DNA of 64,000 nt from Candidatus Brachythrix odensensis (GCA_016714465.1 JADKDT010000005.1:248001-312000), one strand, 5' to 3'. Counted from the stretch's first letter, positions 44,816 to 54,050 are shown. The notes: generated from the letters alone by a model not told the origin. Made by a program: numbers and translations.

Positions 44816-45817
44816 ATGACGGAGTTCATCATCTTCACGGTGATCTTCACGGTTGTGTTGGCGGGAGTGGGCTACGGGCTGCAACGCGGGATGCGGGCGG
44901 AGATTGCCGAGCGCCGCCGCGCGCGCGGATGGCCAAAGGCGGCGGCCATCGTCTCCGAAGCGCATGTGGAGCAAAAGCGGCGCTGGGCGCTGCTGCCCGG
45001 CATCGGCATTCCGTTGCGCACGCAATCGCTGCATCGCTACAAGCCGGTCATCACCTACGCCTATCAGGTGGGCGGCCAGTCGTATCAATCCTCGGCCTAT
45101 CGGAACGATGTGATCACCCGTTCCGGCGAATGGATGAGCCTTATCCCGACGAAGGTTGAACAGATCATCGCCGAGCATCCCCGCGGCGCGGCCGTGACCG
45201 CTACTTACAATCCGGAGAATCCGGCCCAGGCCTATCTTGTCCTGGACGCGTCGGAAGGCGCCCAGCGCCTGCGCCAGTGGAGCGGTTACGTCCTGCTCGT
45301 TGCCGCCGTCGGCCTGGCTGCGCTGGGCGCGTATCGGGTGAGTCAATTCGCGGCGACTCAGGCTGCGGCCGGCAGCATCCCGGCCGGGATTCCGGCGAAA
45401 ACCGAAGCGATCAAGGCGGCTGTGGCGCGCGATCTGGGGATGACCTGTCAGGTCCGGCGGTTCACGGGGGGCAAAGCGGTCTCCTACGACGCCTGGGAGT
45501 GCAGGGGCGTGAGCGCCAGCGGCAAGTCCACCTACCTGACGATCTACAGCCGCAAGCAAGCGCCTGAGATCGCGGACGCCATCCACGCGCTGACGGGCGA
45601 AACCGACGCGCAAAAGGCGGATGCCTTCTTCACGACCGTGGCAAGTCAGGCAATTCCGTCCGCCGCCGCGCAACAGATTCAGGATTGGCTGGCGAAGACG
45701 AGGCCCACCCTGAGCGCGCAAGGGAGCAAGGCCACGTTGACCCTGGGCGGGGCCAACCTTGTGTTGGCCAACCCAAATGGTCTCGGGCTCGTGCTTGAGA
45801 TCGGGGAGATCAAGTAG
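44816..45817 (+). CDS. DUF3592 membrane protein
   Basis: The ATG at 44816 (MTEFIIFTVIF) is preceded by GGAGGT with 7-nt spacing, better than the GTG 6 nt earlier. An N-terminal membrane helix (residues 3-22) is followed by a DUF3592-type extracellular domain (YKPVITYAYQVGGQSYQSSAY, VTATYNPENPAQAYL) and a second helix (YVLLVAAVGLAALGAY). The remaining 140 residues are an unfamiliar soluble domain containing one Cys pair (MTCQV, WECRG). Function unknown. Confidence 0.75.
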   Translation: MTEFIIFTVIFTVVLAGVGYGLQRGMRAEIAERRRARGWPKAAAIVSEAHVEQKRRWALLPGIGIPLRTQSLHRYKPVITYAYQVGGQSYQSSAYRNDVITRSGEWMSLIPTKVEQIIAEHPRGAAVTATYNPENPAQAYLVLDASEGAQRLRQWSGYVLLVAAVGLAALGAYRVSQFAATQAAAGSIPAGIPAKTEAIKAAVARDLGMTCQVRRFTGGKAVSYDAWECRGVSASGKSTYLTIYSRKQAPEIADAIHALTGETDAQKADAFFTTVASQAIPSAAAQQIQDWLAKTRPTLSAQGSKATLTLGGANLVLANPNGLGLVLEIGEIK

Positions 45818-45823
45818 ATCCCA

Positions 45824-46522
45824 ATGAGCAACCAACAGAAGCGAGTCTCACCCGGGTCTGTGGCCGTAATGCTGCTCATCGTGTTCGGCCTGCCATTTCT
45901 ACCGCTCCTGATCACGTCGCGATGGGACTGGTGGGAGGCTTGGCTCTATGCCGGCATTTCCATCGTTGGTTTCGTCGTAAGCCGCTGGCTGGCCGCCCGG
46001 CGCAACCCGGGCCTCCTCACCGAGCGGGCGCGCTTTCTGCGGATGCCCGATGCCCAGCCCTTTGACAAGGTGCTTGCCCCGCTGGTGGGCGTGGGCGGCG
46101 GGTTGCTGCCGCTCGTTGCCGGTGTGGAGGCGCGGCTGGACACATCGCCGGGGTTCAGCCTGGCATTGAAAGGGCTTGCGCTTGCCCTGATTCTGGCCGG
46201 TTACGTGCTTGCGAGCTATGCCCTTGTCGCCAACCAATTCTTCTCCGGCATGGTGCGCCTCCAGACTGATCGCGGCCATCACGTCGTGTCGAGCGGCCCA
46301 TATCGATGGATCCGCCATCCTGGGTACGCCGGGGCGATGATCACCTATCTGCCGACAGCGATCCTGCTGGACTCGACGTGGGCGTTCGTGCCGGCAACGC
46401 TCATTGTGATTGTCCTGATCATTCGGACCGGCCTCGAAGACCAATTCCTGCAGGCCGAGCTCGACGGCTATCGCGAGTACGCGGCCCGAGTCCACCACAG
46501 GCTGTTGCCCGGGGTCTGGTAG
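45824..46522 (+). CDS. ICMT/PEMT-like membrane methyltransferase
   Basis: The 232-residue integral membrane protein has about five helices and the signature SSGPYRWIRHPGYAGAMITY near residue 150, with a late EDQFLQAELDGYREYAARV. These are the SAM-binding features of the isoprenylcysteine carboxyl methyltransferase/phospholipid methyltransferase family. In bacteria the acceptor is usually unknown. It starts 6 nt after the DUF3592 gene, so the two are probably one operon; a hairpin follows the stop at once. Confidence 0.85.
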   Translation: MSNQQKRVSPGSVAVMLLIVFGLPFLPLLITSRWDWWEAWLYAGISIVGFVVSRWLAARRNPGLLTERARFLRMPDAQPFDKVLAPLVGVGGGLLPLVAGVEARLDTSPGFSLALKGLALALILAGYVLASYALVANQFFSGMVRLQTDRGHHVVSSGPYRWIRHPGYAGAMITYLPTAILLDSTWAFVPATLIVIVLIIRTGLEDQFLQAELDGYREYAARVHHRLLPGVW

Positions 46523-46525
46523 ATC

Positions 46526-46572
46526 GACGAGATCACCCTCCCCTCGCGAAGCGAGGGGAGGGTGATCTCGTC
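46526..46572. terminator. Perfect 22-bp hairpin, loop GAA, between convergent genes
   Basis: 46526-46547 is the exact reverse complement of 46551-46572. It fills the gap between the ICMT-like stop and the TetR stop. The core CGAGATCACCCT...GCGAAGC is shared with 25999-26075 and 52412-52483. Confidence 0.85.
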
Positions 46573-46573
46573 A

Positions 46574-47149
46574 CTAGTCATGGCAATGCGCATCGATCAA
46601 CTGCCGCGCCGTTGCCGCCACGGTTGCGGCCGGATTTTCGCTTGAGCTGCCGAACATGCGCGCGGCCATGTAGGCGCCGTCCATCAGCAGCACAAGCGCA
46701 TCTGCCAGGGCCACAGGCTGGCCGGCGCCGGCATCCCGGGCCAATTGCTCAAAACGGGCGCGCACGCTTTTTTTGTGCTCCAGCGCCACCCGATGGCCAG
46801 CATCGGATGTTTCAGGGTATTCGGTGGCGACATTGAGAAATGGACAGCCATGGCAGGCCGGCGTTACCGCGTACTCCTGCAACGCGCCGAAAAACGCGAG
46901 CAATTTGCCTCTCGGCGTCGGCTCTGCCCGGGTGAGCGCCTCGAAATTGTTCCAGAAGACCTCGTTGCTGTCCTCCAGAAACGCCACGATCAAGGCTTCC
47001 TTTGAGGGGTAGTGGCGATACAGCGTCATCTTGCCGATCCCCGATTCCGCCGCGAGCGTGTCCACCCCAACGGCGCGATACCCCTGCCGGTAAAACAGGC
47101 GCGCGGCGGTCTGGAAGAGTCTGTCTTTGGGAGCGGCTTTGGTTTTCAC
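46574..47149 (-). CDS. TetR/AcrR-family transcriptional repressor
   Basis: A GTG start (47149) gives 191 residues with a TetR helix-turn-helix (GVDTLAAESGIGKMTLYRHYPSKEAL, about residues 28-53) and a C-terminal ligand domain with a Cys pair (ACHGCPFLN) frequent in this subgroup. It is divergent from the NADP-oxidoreductase and aldo/keto-reductase genes. Two palindromes in the gap are its likely operators. It probably represses the redox pair, and itself, until an electrophile or similar ligand binds. Confidence 0.88.
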   Translation of the reverse strand: MKTKAAPKDRLFQTAARLFYRQGYRAVGVDTLAAESGIGKMTLYRHYPSKEALIVAFLEDSNEVFWNNFEALTRAEPTPRGKLLAFFGALQEYAVTPACHGCPFLNVATEYPETSDAGHRVALEHKKSVRARFEQLARDAGAGQPVALADALVLLMDGAYMAARMFGSSSENPAATVAATARQLIDAHCHD

Positions 47150-47162
47150 GGGTGATTGCCTC

Positions 47163-47219
47163 TTGACACGATACAGATCTGTATTGTATGATGGCGAAAC
47201 TCGATACAGAACGGTATCG
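47163..47219 (+). promoter_or_regulatory. Promoter with two TetR-type operators
   Basis: -35 TTGACA (47163-47168) and -10 TATGAT (47187-47192) are 18 nt apart. Operator 1 is the perfect 14-bp palindrome ATACAGATCTGTAT (47171-47184), inside the spacer. Operator 2 is CGATACAGAACGGTATCG (47202-47219), imperfect. Both share CGATAC-G half sites, and their centres are 33 bp apart, about three helical turns. Confidence 0.8.
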
Positions 47220-47263
47220 TACTACACTCGGTCGACAAACGCAAGAATCAACAGGAGATCACC

Positions 47264-47907
47264 ATGAAAGTCGGAGTATTCGGTTCGGGGACGGTGGGAC
47301 AGACGATTGCCGCGAAGGTGGCCGAGCTCGGCCACGAGGTAATGGTCGGCACCCGCGATACGGGCAAGCTCGCGGATTGGCTGGGCGCGACCCGCGGCAA
47401 GGTCAGGCCGGGTCCCCGGCCGCGACGGCCGCCCACGGCGAGATTCTCTTCAACGCCACCAACGGCGGCGGGTCGCTCGAGGCCCTCGCCCTCGCAGGTG
47501 AGGCCAATTTGAATGGCAAGATCCTGATCGACATCTCCAACCCGCTGGATTTTTCGCGCGGCATGCCGCCCACGCTGTCCGTGTCCAACACCGATTCCCT
47601 CGGCGAGCAGATCCAGCGCGCCTATCCGCGGGTCAGAGTCGTCAAGACGCTCAACACCATCACGGCGAGTCTCATGGTGAACCCGCGCCAATTGGCAGAC
47701 GGCGACCATCACGTCTTCATCAGCGGCAACGATGCCGACGCCAAAGCAAAGGTCGTCGACGTATTGACCAACTGGTTCGGCTGGAGGCATGTCCTGGATC
47801 TGGGCGACATTGCGACCGCGCGCGGCACCGAGATGTATCTGCCGATCTGGTTGCGCATGTGGGGCGCCCTCGGGACGGGGATCTTCAACGTCAAGATCGT
47901 GAAGTGA
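47264..47907 (+). CDS. NAD(P)-binding oxidoreductase, F420H2:NADP-oxidoreductase-like (frameshifted)
   Basis: MKVGVFGSGTVGQTIAAKVAELGHEVMVGTRD is the dinucleotide-binding start of the F420-dependent NADP reductase-like family (Pfam F420_oxidored). After LGATRGK the frame shifts near 47403 (missing or extra base in a G/C run). The other frame continues AATAAHGEILFNATNGGGSLEAL and ILIDISNPLDFSRGMPPTLS to the stop at 47907. The restored protein is about 214 residues. Many relatives use NADPH with unknown partners, so F420 is not implied. GGAG precedes the ATG, which overlaps nothing; its own stop overlaps the next gene's ATG. Confidence 0.8.
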
Positions 47908-48855
47908 TGGAACACAACGAATCTCAAAAACCCCTGGGGCGAAGCAGCCTGAATGTTCCACGCCTCGGTGTCGGCGCGATGACCTGGGGCGACGCGAAGG
48001 GGCTGGCCCGGCTGCATCCGGCCAAGATCGCCTACGGCGGCGCGCACGGGCGTGACGAGGAAATGCGCGCCCTGGAGGCTAGCCTGGCGGCCGGCGTCAC
48101 GCTCTTCGACACCGCGGCCATGTACAGCGGCGGCGCCTCCGAGTTGCGCCTGGGCGAGTTGGCCCGCGGCACCCAGGCCCTGATCGCGACCAAGTTCCCG
48201 CCCGGCATTGGTTCAAAGACGGAAGATATGCCGAAAGCCCTCGACGCCAGCCTGGCCCGTCTGGGGCGGTCATCGCTGGACTTGTACCAACATCATTTCC
48301 CGTCCAATCGGGTCTCCATCCCGATGCTGATGAATCTGATGGCGGACGCGCTCGAGGCGGGCAAAGTCAAGGCGATCGGGGTGAGCAACTCCGGCGGCAA
48401 TGCGGATCGGGCTGCCGGCGCGGCATCCCTGGCTTCCAACAGGTCGGTATTCGCTGTTGCATCGACAACCCGAGACGAATGGCGTGCTCGATGCCTGTCG
48501 CGAGCTGGGGATCACCCTGATCGCCTATCAGCCCCTGGCCAGTGGCGCGCTCACCGGCAAATATGCCGGGGGCGTCAAACCCAAGGGGCTGCGGCGCTTC
48601 ACGGCGAGCTTTCGCGGAAAGGGTCCCCAGGCCACCGCTCCGGTGGTGGCGTTGCTGCGGGAAATCGGTGAGCGTTATGCAAAGACTCCGGCCCAGGTTG
48701 CGTTGCGCTGGCTGATCGAAAACGACAGCGTCCTCCCGATTCCCGGGGCAAAGAACGGCGCACAGGCGGCCGACAATGCCGGCGCGCTGTTGTTCGCGCT
48801 GACGCCGGATGAGATCGAGACGCTCAATAAGACGACCCTGGCCTGGCGGACCTAG
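47907..48855 (+). CDS. Aldo/keto reductase (frameshifted in the middle)
   Basis: The ATG at 47907 overlaps the preceding stop (TGATG). The N-terminal half has the AKR signature: FDTAAMYSGGASE with the catalytic Tyr, IATKFPP with the Lys and LYQHHF. At GVSNSGG (about 48390-48440) two indels disturb the frame. YSLLHRQPETNGVLDACRELGITLIAYQPLASGALTGKY then resumes in another frame and runs to 48855 with the NADP-binding ALRWLIENDSVLPIPGAKN. The full length of about 315 residues is typical. The pair with the upstream reductase under TetR control suggests aldehyde or quinone detoxification. Confidence 0.82.
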
Positions 48856-48876
48856 GGCCGCCGTCAACCCTGCTCC

Positions 48877-48917
48877 GCAGGCGATGTCCCCCTGCTCCGC
48901 AGGGGGACATCGCCTGC
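48877..48917. terminator. Perfect 19-bp hairpin, loop TCC
   Basis: 48877-48895 pairs exactly with 48899-48917, 22 nt after the aldo/keto-reductase stop. The remaining sequence to 49155 (238 nt) holds no gene apart from the leader element of the glycosyltransferase. Confidence 0.8.
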
Positions 48918-49066
48918 GACGATCTTTCTTAAATACCGTTGTGCGCGGCGTTCCTCATAAAGGCTTGGTTTTCGCCGCTGGCTGGTATAGTGCCGAAGTA
49001 TGTAATGATTGACCGCTCACCTTCCACATAGAAATCGCGAAACCCGGATTTTTCACTGGGTATGGC

Positions 49067-49100
49067 AGAGGCGGTCGCTTTGGGACCCGCCTCTTTGCGT
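49067..49100 (+). promoter_or_regulatory. Leader hairpin upstream of the glycosyltransferase gene
   Basis: AGAGGCGG (49067-49074) pairs with CCGCCTCT (49087-49094) across a 12-nt loop and is followed by TTGCGTTT. It lies 55 nt before the glycosyltransferase start and after a TATAGT-like -10 (near 48986), so it may be a weak intrinsic terminator or attenuator in the 5' leader. Confidence 0.4.
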
Positions 49101-49155
49101 TTATGGGCCAGGATGCAACGCAAAAAGGGCGATTTCCAGACAAAGGAAGGTCGTC

Positions 49156-51444
49156 ATGGAGCAAGGCTCAAGCGTTTCACCCATCAGCCGAATCGGCTTT
49201 ATCGGCAACTATCTGCCCCGCCAGTGCGGCATCGCCACGTTTACCACCGACCTGTGCGAGGCCGTTGCCACGGAATTTCCTGGCGCCACCTGCATCGCCC
49301 TGCCCGTCAATGACATCGTTGCAGGCTATGACTATCCGTCGCGTGTTCGTTTCGAGTTGACCGAAAAGGACATCGATTCGTATCGGCGGGCCGCGGACTT
49401 TCTGAACATCAACAACGTGGATCTGGTCTGCCTGCAGCACGAGTACGGCATCTATGGCGGCCGGGCGGGCAGCCACATCCTGGCCTTGCTGCGCGATCTG
49501 CGCATGCCAATCGTGACCACTTTTCACACCATCCTGCGCGATCCCGATCCCGATCAGCTTCGGGTGCTGCAGGAAGTCGCCGCTCTGTCCGACCGGGTCG
49601 TGGTGATGAGCCAGCGCGGCGTCGGTTACCTGCAGGAGATCTATGGCGTCTCCCCCGAGAAGATCGATCACATCCCGCACGGCATTCCGGACGTGCCCTT
49701 TGTGGACTCGAGCTTTCACAAGGATTTGTTCGGGGTGGAAGGCAAGACCGTCCTGCTCAGCTTCGGCCTGCTCTCGGCGAACAAGGGTATCGAGACCGTC
49801 ATCGCCGCCCTGCCGGCGATCCTGGCCAGGCATCCGAATGTGGTCTACATCGTGGTGGGGGCGACCCATCCCAATGTCCTGCGCCACGACGGCGAAACCT
49901 ACCGGCTGTCGCTGCAATGGCTGGCCCAGGAGAAGGGCGTCGACGGTCAGGTCATCTTCTACAACCGTTTTGTCAGCCTCGAGGAACTGATCGAGTTCAT
50001 CAGCGCCGCCGACATCTACATCACCCCCTACCTCACCGCGAATCAGATCACCTCGGGCACCCTGGCTTATACCGTTGGGGCGGGCAAGGCCGTCATCTCA
50101 ACACCGTACTGGTATGCCGAGGAGATGCTGGCTGAAGAGCGTGGCGTGCTGGTGCCCTTCCGCGACCCCGCCGCGCTGGCCGCGCAGGTGATCGACCTGC
50201 TGGACAACGAATCCAAACGCCACGCCATGCGCAAGCGGGCGTATCTGTTTGGGCGGGCGATGATCTGGCCGCAGGTGGCCCGCCGCTACATGGAGACTTT
50301 TGCCCGCGCGCGGGCCGAACGGCGGCACTTCGCCCCGTCCGAATTCGCGGTCAAACCGCTTGATCGCCGGCCAGCCGAACTGCCACCGCTCAAGCTCGAT
50401 CATCTGCGACACATGACCGACCACACCGGCATGTTGCAGCACGCGATCTTCACCGTGCCCAACTATGCCGAGGGCTACACGTCCGACGACAACGCCCGCG
50501 CCCTGATGGTGAGCGCGCTTCTGGAGGCCGTCGGCAACAGCGAGGCCCTCGAGTTGGGCTCGCGGTATCTCGCCTTCATCTGGTATGCCTTCAACGCCGA
50601 GACCGGGCGCTTCCGCAACTTCATGGATTACCAGCGCAACTGGCTGGAAGAGATTGGTTCGGATGACAGCCATGGGCGCACATTGTGGGCCCTGGGCACG
50701 GTCTTGGGGCGGTCGAACATGCCCTCCATGCACAGCATGGCCGGCAAGGTGTTTGAGCAGGCCCTGCCCGCCATTCTGGGCACGACCAGCCCGCGCGCCT
50801 GGGCCTTCGCGCTCATGGGCATCGATGAATATTTGCAGCGCTTTGCCGGGGATCGCCTGGCCAGCCAGGTCCGCGATGAGCTCGCGGGCCGCCTCTTGAC
50901 GTTGTACCAGAACAACCGCTCGGAGAACTGGCTCTGGTTTGAGGACCGGCTGACCTACTGCAACGCCGCGCTTCCGCACGCCATGATTCTGTGCGGCCAC
51001 ATGATGTCCAATCCTGTGATGACCGGGGCCGGATTGGAATCGCTGGGCTGGCTGGCTGAGCTGCAGCGCTCGGATGGCGAGGGCCACCCGTTTGTGCCGA
51101 TCGGCTCGAACGGGTTCTATCAAAGGGATGGTGACCGGGCCCGCTTTGATCAACAGCCGGTGGAGGCCCAGGCGATGATCTCAGCCTGCCTCGAGGCCCA
51201 CCGCGCGACGGGTGACCAGCGCTGGCGCAAGGAAGCCCGGCGCGCCTTCGAGTGGTTCCTTGGGCGCAACGATCTGAATCTACCCATCTACGATCCGACA
51301 ACGGGCGGTTGTCGCGACGGCCTGCATCCTGACCGCCTGAATGAAAACCAAGGCGCCGAATCGACCCTGGCTTTTCTCCAGTCCCTGCTGGAGCTTCGCC
51401 TGGCCGAGTCGGCCTTCATCTCCAAGGAAGTTCGAACCGCATGA
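49156..51444 (+). CDS. GT4-family glycosyltransferase fused to an alpha/alpha-barrel domain
   Basis: The ATG at 49156 follows AAAGGAAGG, giving 762 residues. Residues about 10-415 are a GT-B glycosyltransferase (IGNYLPRQCGIATFTTDL acceptor loop, ITPYLTANQITSGTLAYTVGAGKAVISTPY nucleotide-sugar motif). The C-terminal 340 residues are helical, with NYAEGYTSDDNARALM and QQPVEAQAMISAC, resembling an (alpha/alpha)6 glycosidase-like barrel. The stop overlaps the start of a GH130 gene. GT4-plus-GH130 neighbours are known for beta-1,2-mannan metabolism, so a mannosyltransferase building or remodelling a surface or storage mannan is a reasonable inference. Confidence 0.85.
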   Translation: MEQGSSVSPISRIGFIGNYLPRQCGIATFTTDLCEAVATEFPGATCIALPVNDIVAGYDYPSRVRFELTEKDIDSYRRAADFLNINNVDLVCLQHEYGIYGGRAGSHILALLRDLRMPIVTTFHTILRDPDPDQLRVLQEVAALSDRVVVMSQRGVGYLQEIYGVSPEKIDHIPHGIPDVPFVDSSFHKDLFGVEGKTVLLSFGLLSANKGIETVIAALPAILARHPNVVYIVVGATHPNVLRHDGETYRLSLQWLAQEKGVDGQVIFYNRFVSLEELIEFISAADIYITPYLTANQITSGTLAYTVGAGKAVISTPYWYAEEMLAEERGVLVPFRDPAALAAQVIDLLDNESKRHAMRKRAYLFGRAMIWPQVARRYMETFARARAERRHFAPSEFAVKPLDRRPAELPPLKLDHLRHMTDHTGMLQHAIFTVPNYAEGYTSDDNARALMVSALLEAVGNSEALELGSRYLAFIWYAFNAETGRFRNFMDYQRNWLEEIGSDDSHGRTLWALGTVLGRSNMPSMHSMAGKVFEQALPAILGTTSPRAWAFALMGIDEYLQRFAGDRLASQVRDELAGRLLTLYQNNRSENWLWFEDRLTYCNAALPHAMILCGHMMSNPVMTGAGLESLGWLAELQRSDGEGHPFVPIGSNGFYQRDGDRARFDQQPVEAQAMISACLEAHRATGDQRWRKEARRAFEWFLGRNDLNLPIYDPTTGGCRDGLHPDRLNENQGAESTLAFLQSLLELRLAESAFISKEVRTA

Positions 51445-52406
51445 CAAGCCTGCATCCTCAACTCTTCCAACGCCATACATCGAATCCCATCCTGACCGCC
51501 GCCGACTGGCCCTATCCGGTCCACACTGTGTTCAACCCCGGCGCGACCCTGCTGCGCGATGGCACGACCCTGCTCCTGTGCCGGGCCGAGGACCGGCGCG
51601 GCCACTCGCACTTGAGCGTCGCCCGCTCGGTCAATGGCGTGGATGGCTGGCAGATCGATCCCCAGCCGACCCTGCCCGCGGATCCGGCGAACTTCCCCGA
51701 GGAACTGTGGGGGATCGAAGACCCGCGCATTACGTATGTCCCTGAGTTGAAGAAATACGTCATCGTCTACACTGCCTTTTCCAGCAGCGGCCCGGGGGTC
51801 GCGCTGGCGATGACCGAGGACTTCCGCGCCTTCGAGCGCCTGGGGATGGTCTTGCCGCCGGAGGACAAGGATGCGGCCCTATTCCCGCATCGGATCGGCG
51901 GGAACTGGGCGATGATCCATCGGCCTGTCAGCGGCGCGGGCGCGCACATGTGGCTGTCGTACTCGCCAGACCTGCGCCACTGGGGCAGCCATCGCTTGAT
52001 GCTGGCTGCCCGGCGCGGCGCCTGGTGGGATGCGAACAAGATCGGCCTGTCGCCTCCACCCATCGAGACCCCCGAGGGCTGGCTGGTGATTTACCACGGC
52101 GTGCGGCACACCGCATCCGGCGCGATCTATCGGCTTGGACTGGCCCTGTTTGATCTGCAGGTCCCGGAGCGCTGTCTGGCCCGCGGCGACGAGTGGATGT
52201 TTGGGCCGCAGGAGCCCTATGAGCAATTCGGCGATGTGGGCAATGTCGTCTTCCCGTGCGGCTACACGGTCGCGCCGGATGGCGATACGCTGCGGATCTA
52301 CTACGGCGCGGCGGACACGAGCATCGCCCTTGCCACCGCGAGTATCAAAGCCATGCTCGCGTGGCTGGACCTGCACCGCACCCTGCCCCGCAGCGGGTTG
52401 GACTAG
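51441..52406 (+). CDS. GH130 glycoside phosphorylase (beta-mannoside phosphorylase type)
   Basis: The 321-residue protein overlaps the glycosyltransferase by ATGA. It has the five-bladed propeller features of GH130: FNPGATLL, LLCRAEDRRGHSHLSVARS, EDPRITYV with the proton-donor Asp (GIEDPR), HRIGGNWAMIHRP and the phosphate-binding YHGV region. GH130 enzymes cleave beta-mannosides with phosphate, giving mannose 1-phosphate. Substrate preference (beta-1,2-mannooligosaccharide versus Man-GlcNAc) cannot be decided here. Coupling to a GT4 enzyme suggests joint synthesis and salvage of one polymer. Confidence 0.88.
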   Translation: MTSLHPQLFQRHTSNPILTAADWPYPVHTVFNPGATLLRDGTTLLLCRAEDRRGHSHLSVARSVNGVDGWQIDPQPTLPADPANFPEELWGIEDPRITYVPELKKYVIVYTAFSSSGPGVALAMTEDFRAFERLGMVLPPEDKDAALFPHRIGGNWAMIHRPVSGAGAHMWLSYSPDLRHWGSHRLMLAARRGAWWDANKIGLSPPPIETPEGWLVIYHGVRHTASGAIYRLGLALFDLQVPERCLARGDEWMFGPQEPYEQFGDVGNVVFPCGYTVAPDGDTLRIYYGAADTSIALATASIKAMLAWLDLHRTLPRSGLD

Positions 52407-52411
52407 AAGTC

Positions 52412-52483
52412 ATCCCGAAAATACGCGAGATCACCCTTCCCGCGCGAAGCGCGGGAAGGGTGATCTCGCGTATTTTCGGGGAT
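52412..52483. terminator. 32-bp hairpin, loop GAA, after the GH130 gene
   Basis: 52414-52445 pairs with 52449-52480 without mismatch; beyond that an extra G bulges and AT pairs close the stem. It begins 6 nt after the GH130 stop. It shares its core with 25999-26075 and 46526-46572. Confidence 0.85.
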
Positions 52484-52549
52484 AGCCTCCCGGCGGGCGC
52501 CGGTGCGCTCATCCGTCATTCACCCGGGTGTAGTCAAATACGGCACTCT

Positions 52550-54028
52550 ATGAATTCCGACATCCAGGCAACCAACGCCCCCATTTTGGTCACCGGCGCC
52601 ACCGGCTACATCGGCGGGCGGCTTGTGCCGCGCCTGCTGGAGATGGGCTATCGCGTGCGCTGCCTGGTGCGCGATCCTTCCCGCTTGCAGGGCCGGCCCT
52701 GGCAGGGCCAGGTCGAAATCGTGGCCGGCGACGTGCTTCAGCCCGACAGCCTCGCCCAGGCGATGGCGGGCGTGCGGGTGGCCTACTATCTCGTCCACAG
52801 CCTTGGCGGGGGGACCGACTTTCACGAACGGGACATGAACGCCGCTCGCAATTTTGGCGCGGCGGCCCGGGCCGCCGGGATCGAGCGCCTGATCTTTCTG
52901 GGCGGCCTGGCCGAGGCGTCGCCCGGCCTGTCTGAGCACCTGCGCTCGCGCCAGCAATCGGGCGATGCGCTGCGCGAGGCCGGGGTGCCGGTCACCGAAT
53001 TCCGGGCGGGCGTCATCGTGGGATCGGGCAGCCTGTCGTTCGAGATGATCCGCTACCTCGCCGAGCGCGTGCCGGTGATGATCTGCCCGCGCTGGGTCTT
53101 CACCCGCACCCAACCCATTGGCATCCGCGAAGTGCTGGAGTATCTGACGGCGGCGCTCAGCGTGCCCGAAAGCGCCGGGCGGATCATCGAGATCGGCGGC
53201 TCGGAAGTCGTCACCTATGGCGAAATGATGACCCAGTATGCCGAGGTCCGCGGCCTCAAGCGCTGGATGATCCAGGTTCCGGTCCTGACCCCGCGCCTGT
53301 CATCGTACTGGGTGAATCTGGTCACCCCGATTCCCGCCGTTATTGCCCGCCCGCTCATCGAGGGCTTGCGCAACGAGAACGTTGTGCATGACCCGGTCGC
53401 GCGCGACCTGTTCCCAAATGTCGCGCCGGTGAGCTATCGGGTCTCGGTGGCGCGCGCGCTGGCCAAGCTCGAGGCCAGGGATGTTGAAACGGCCTGGAGC
53501 GATGCGCTGAGCACAAGCCAGGGCGATGTGCCGCCGCTCACCCTGACCGTGCAGGAGGGGATGGTGCTTGAACGCCGCCAGCGGATTGTGCCGGCGACGC
53601 CGGCGGCGCTGCACGCCGTCTTCTCCGGGATCGGCGGCAAGCGCGGCTGGTTTTACATGACCTGGGCGTGGGAGATCCGCGGGTTTGTCGATAAGCTGAT
53701 CGGCGGGGTGGGCCTGCGGCGGGGCCGGCGCGATCCGGATGCGCTGCGGGTGGGCGAAGCCCTGGATTTCTGGCGGGTTGAGGCGGTCGAGGACCAGCGG
53801 CTGCTTCGCTTGCGGGCCGAGATGCGGGTGCCCGGCAAGGCCTGGCTGCAGTTCCAGGTGACGCCGCGCGAGGATGGCCAGACGCTGCTCTCGCAGACCG
53901 CCTTCTTCGCCCCCAAGGGCCTGTTTGGGTGGCTCTACTGGTATGGCCTTTATCCGTTGCATGGCCTGATCTTCAGCGGTCTCATTGATCAGATTGCGCG
54001 GCGCGCAGTGGGCCTGAAGCGATTGTAG
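52550..54028 (+). CDS. SDR-type NAD(P)-binding protein with DUF2867 domain
   Basis: The start at 52550 (MNSDIQATNAPILVTGATGYIGG) yields 492 residues. Residues 12-300 are an atypical short-chain dehydrogenase/NmrA-like Rossmann domain (TGATGYIGG, then YYLVHSLGGGTDF). The last about 150 residues are DUF2867 (GWFYMTWAWEIRGFVDKLIGGVGLRRGRRDP). This fusion is common in bacteria and is related to DUF2867-containing nucleoside-diphosphate-sugar epimerase-like proteins. Substrate unknown. It is followed after 22 nt by the nitronate-monooxygenase-like gene. Confidence 0.82.
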   Translation: MNSDIQATNAPILVTGATGYIGGRLVPRLLEMGYRVRCLVRDPSRLQGRPWQGQVEIVAGDVLQPDSLAQAMAGVRVAYYLVHSLGGGTDFHERDMNAARNFGAAARAAGIERLIFLGGLAEASPGLSEHLRSRQQSGDALREAGVPVTEFRAGVIVGSGSLSFEMIRYLAERVPVMICPRWVFTRTQPIGIREVLEYLTAALSVPESAGRIIEIGGSEVVTYGEMMTQYAEVRGLKRWMIQVPVLTPRLSSYWVNLVTPIPAVIARPLIEGLRNENVVHDPVARDLFPNVAPVSYRVSVARALAKLEARDVETAWSDALSTSQGDVPPLTLTVQEGMVLERRQRIVPATPAALHAVFSGIGGKRGWFYMTWAWEIRGFVDKLIGGVGLRRGRRDPDALRVGEALDFWRVEAVEDQRLLRLRAEMRVPGKAWLQFQVTPREDGQTLLSQTAFFAPKGLFGWLYWYGLYPLHGLIFSGLIDQIARRAVGLKRL

Positions 54029-54050
54029 CGAAGCAGGTTAGACTGGGCCC

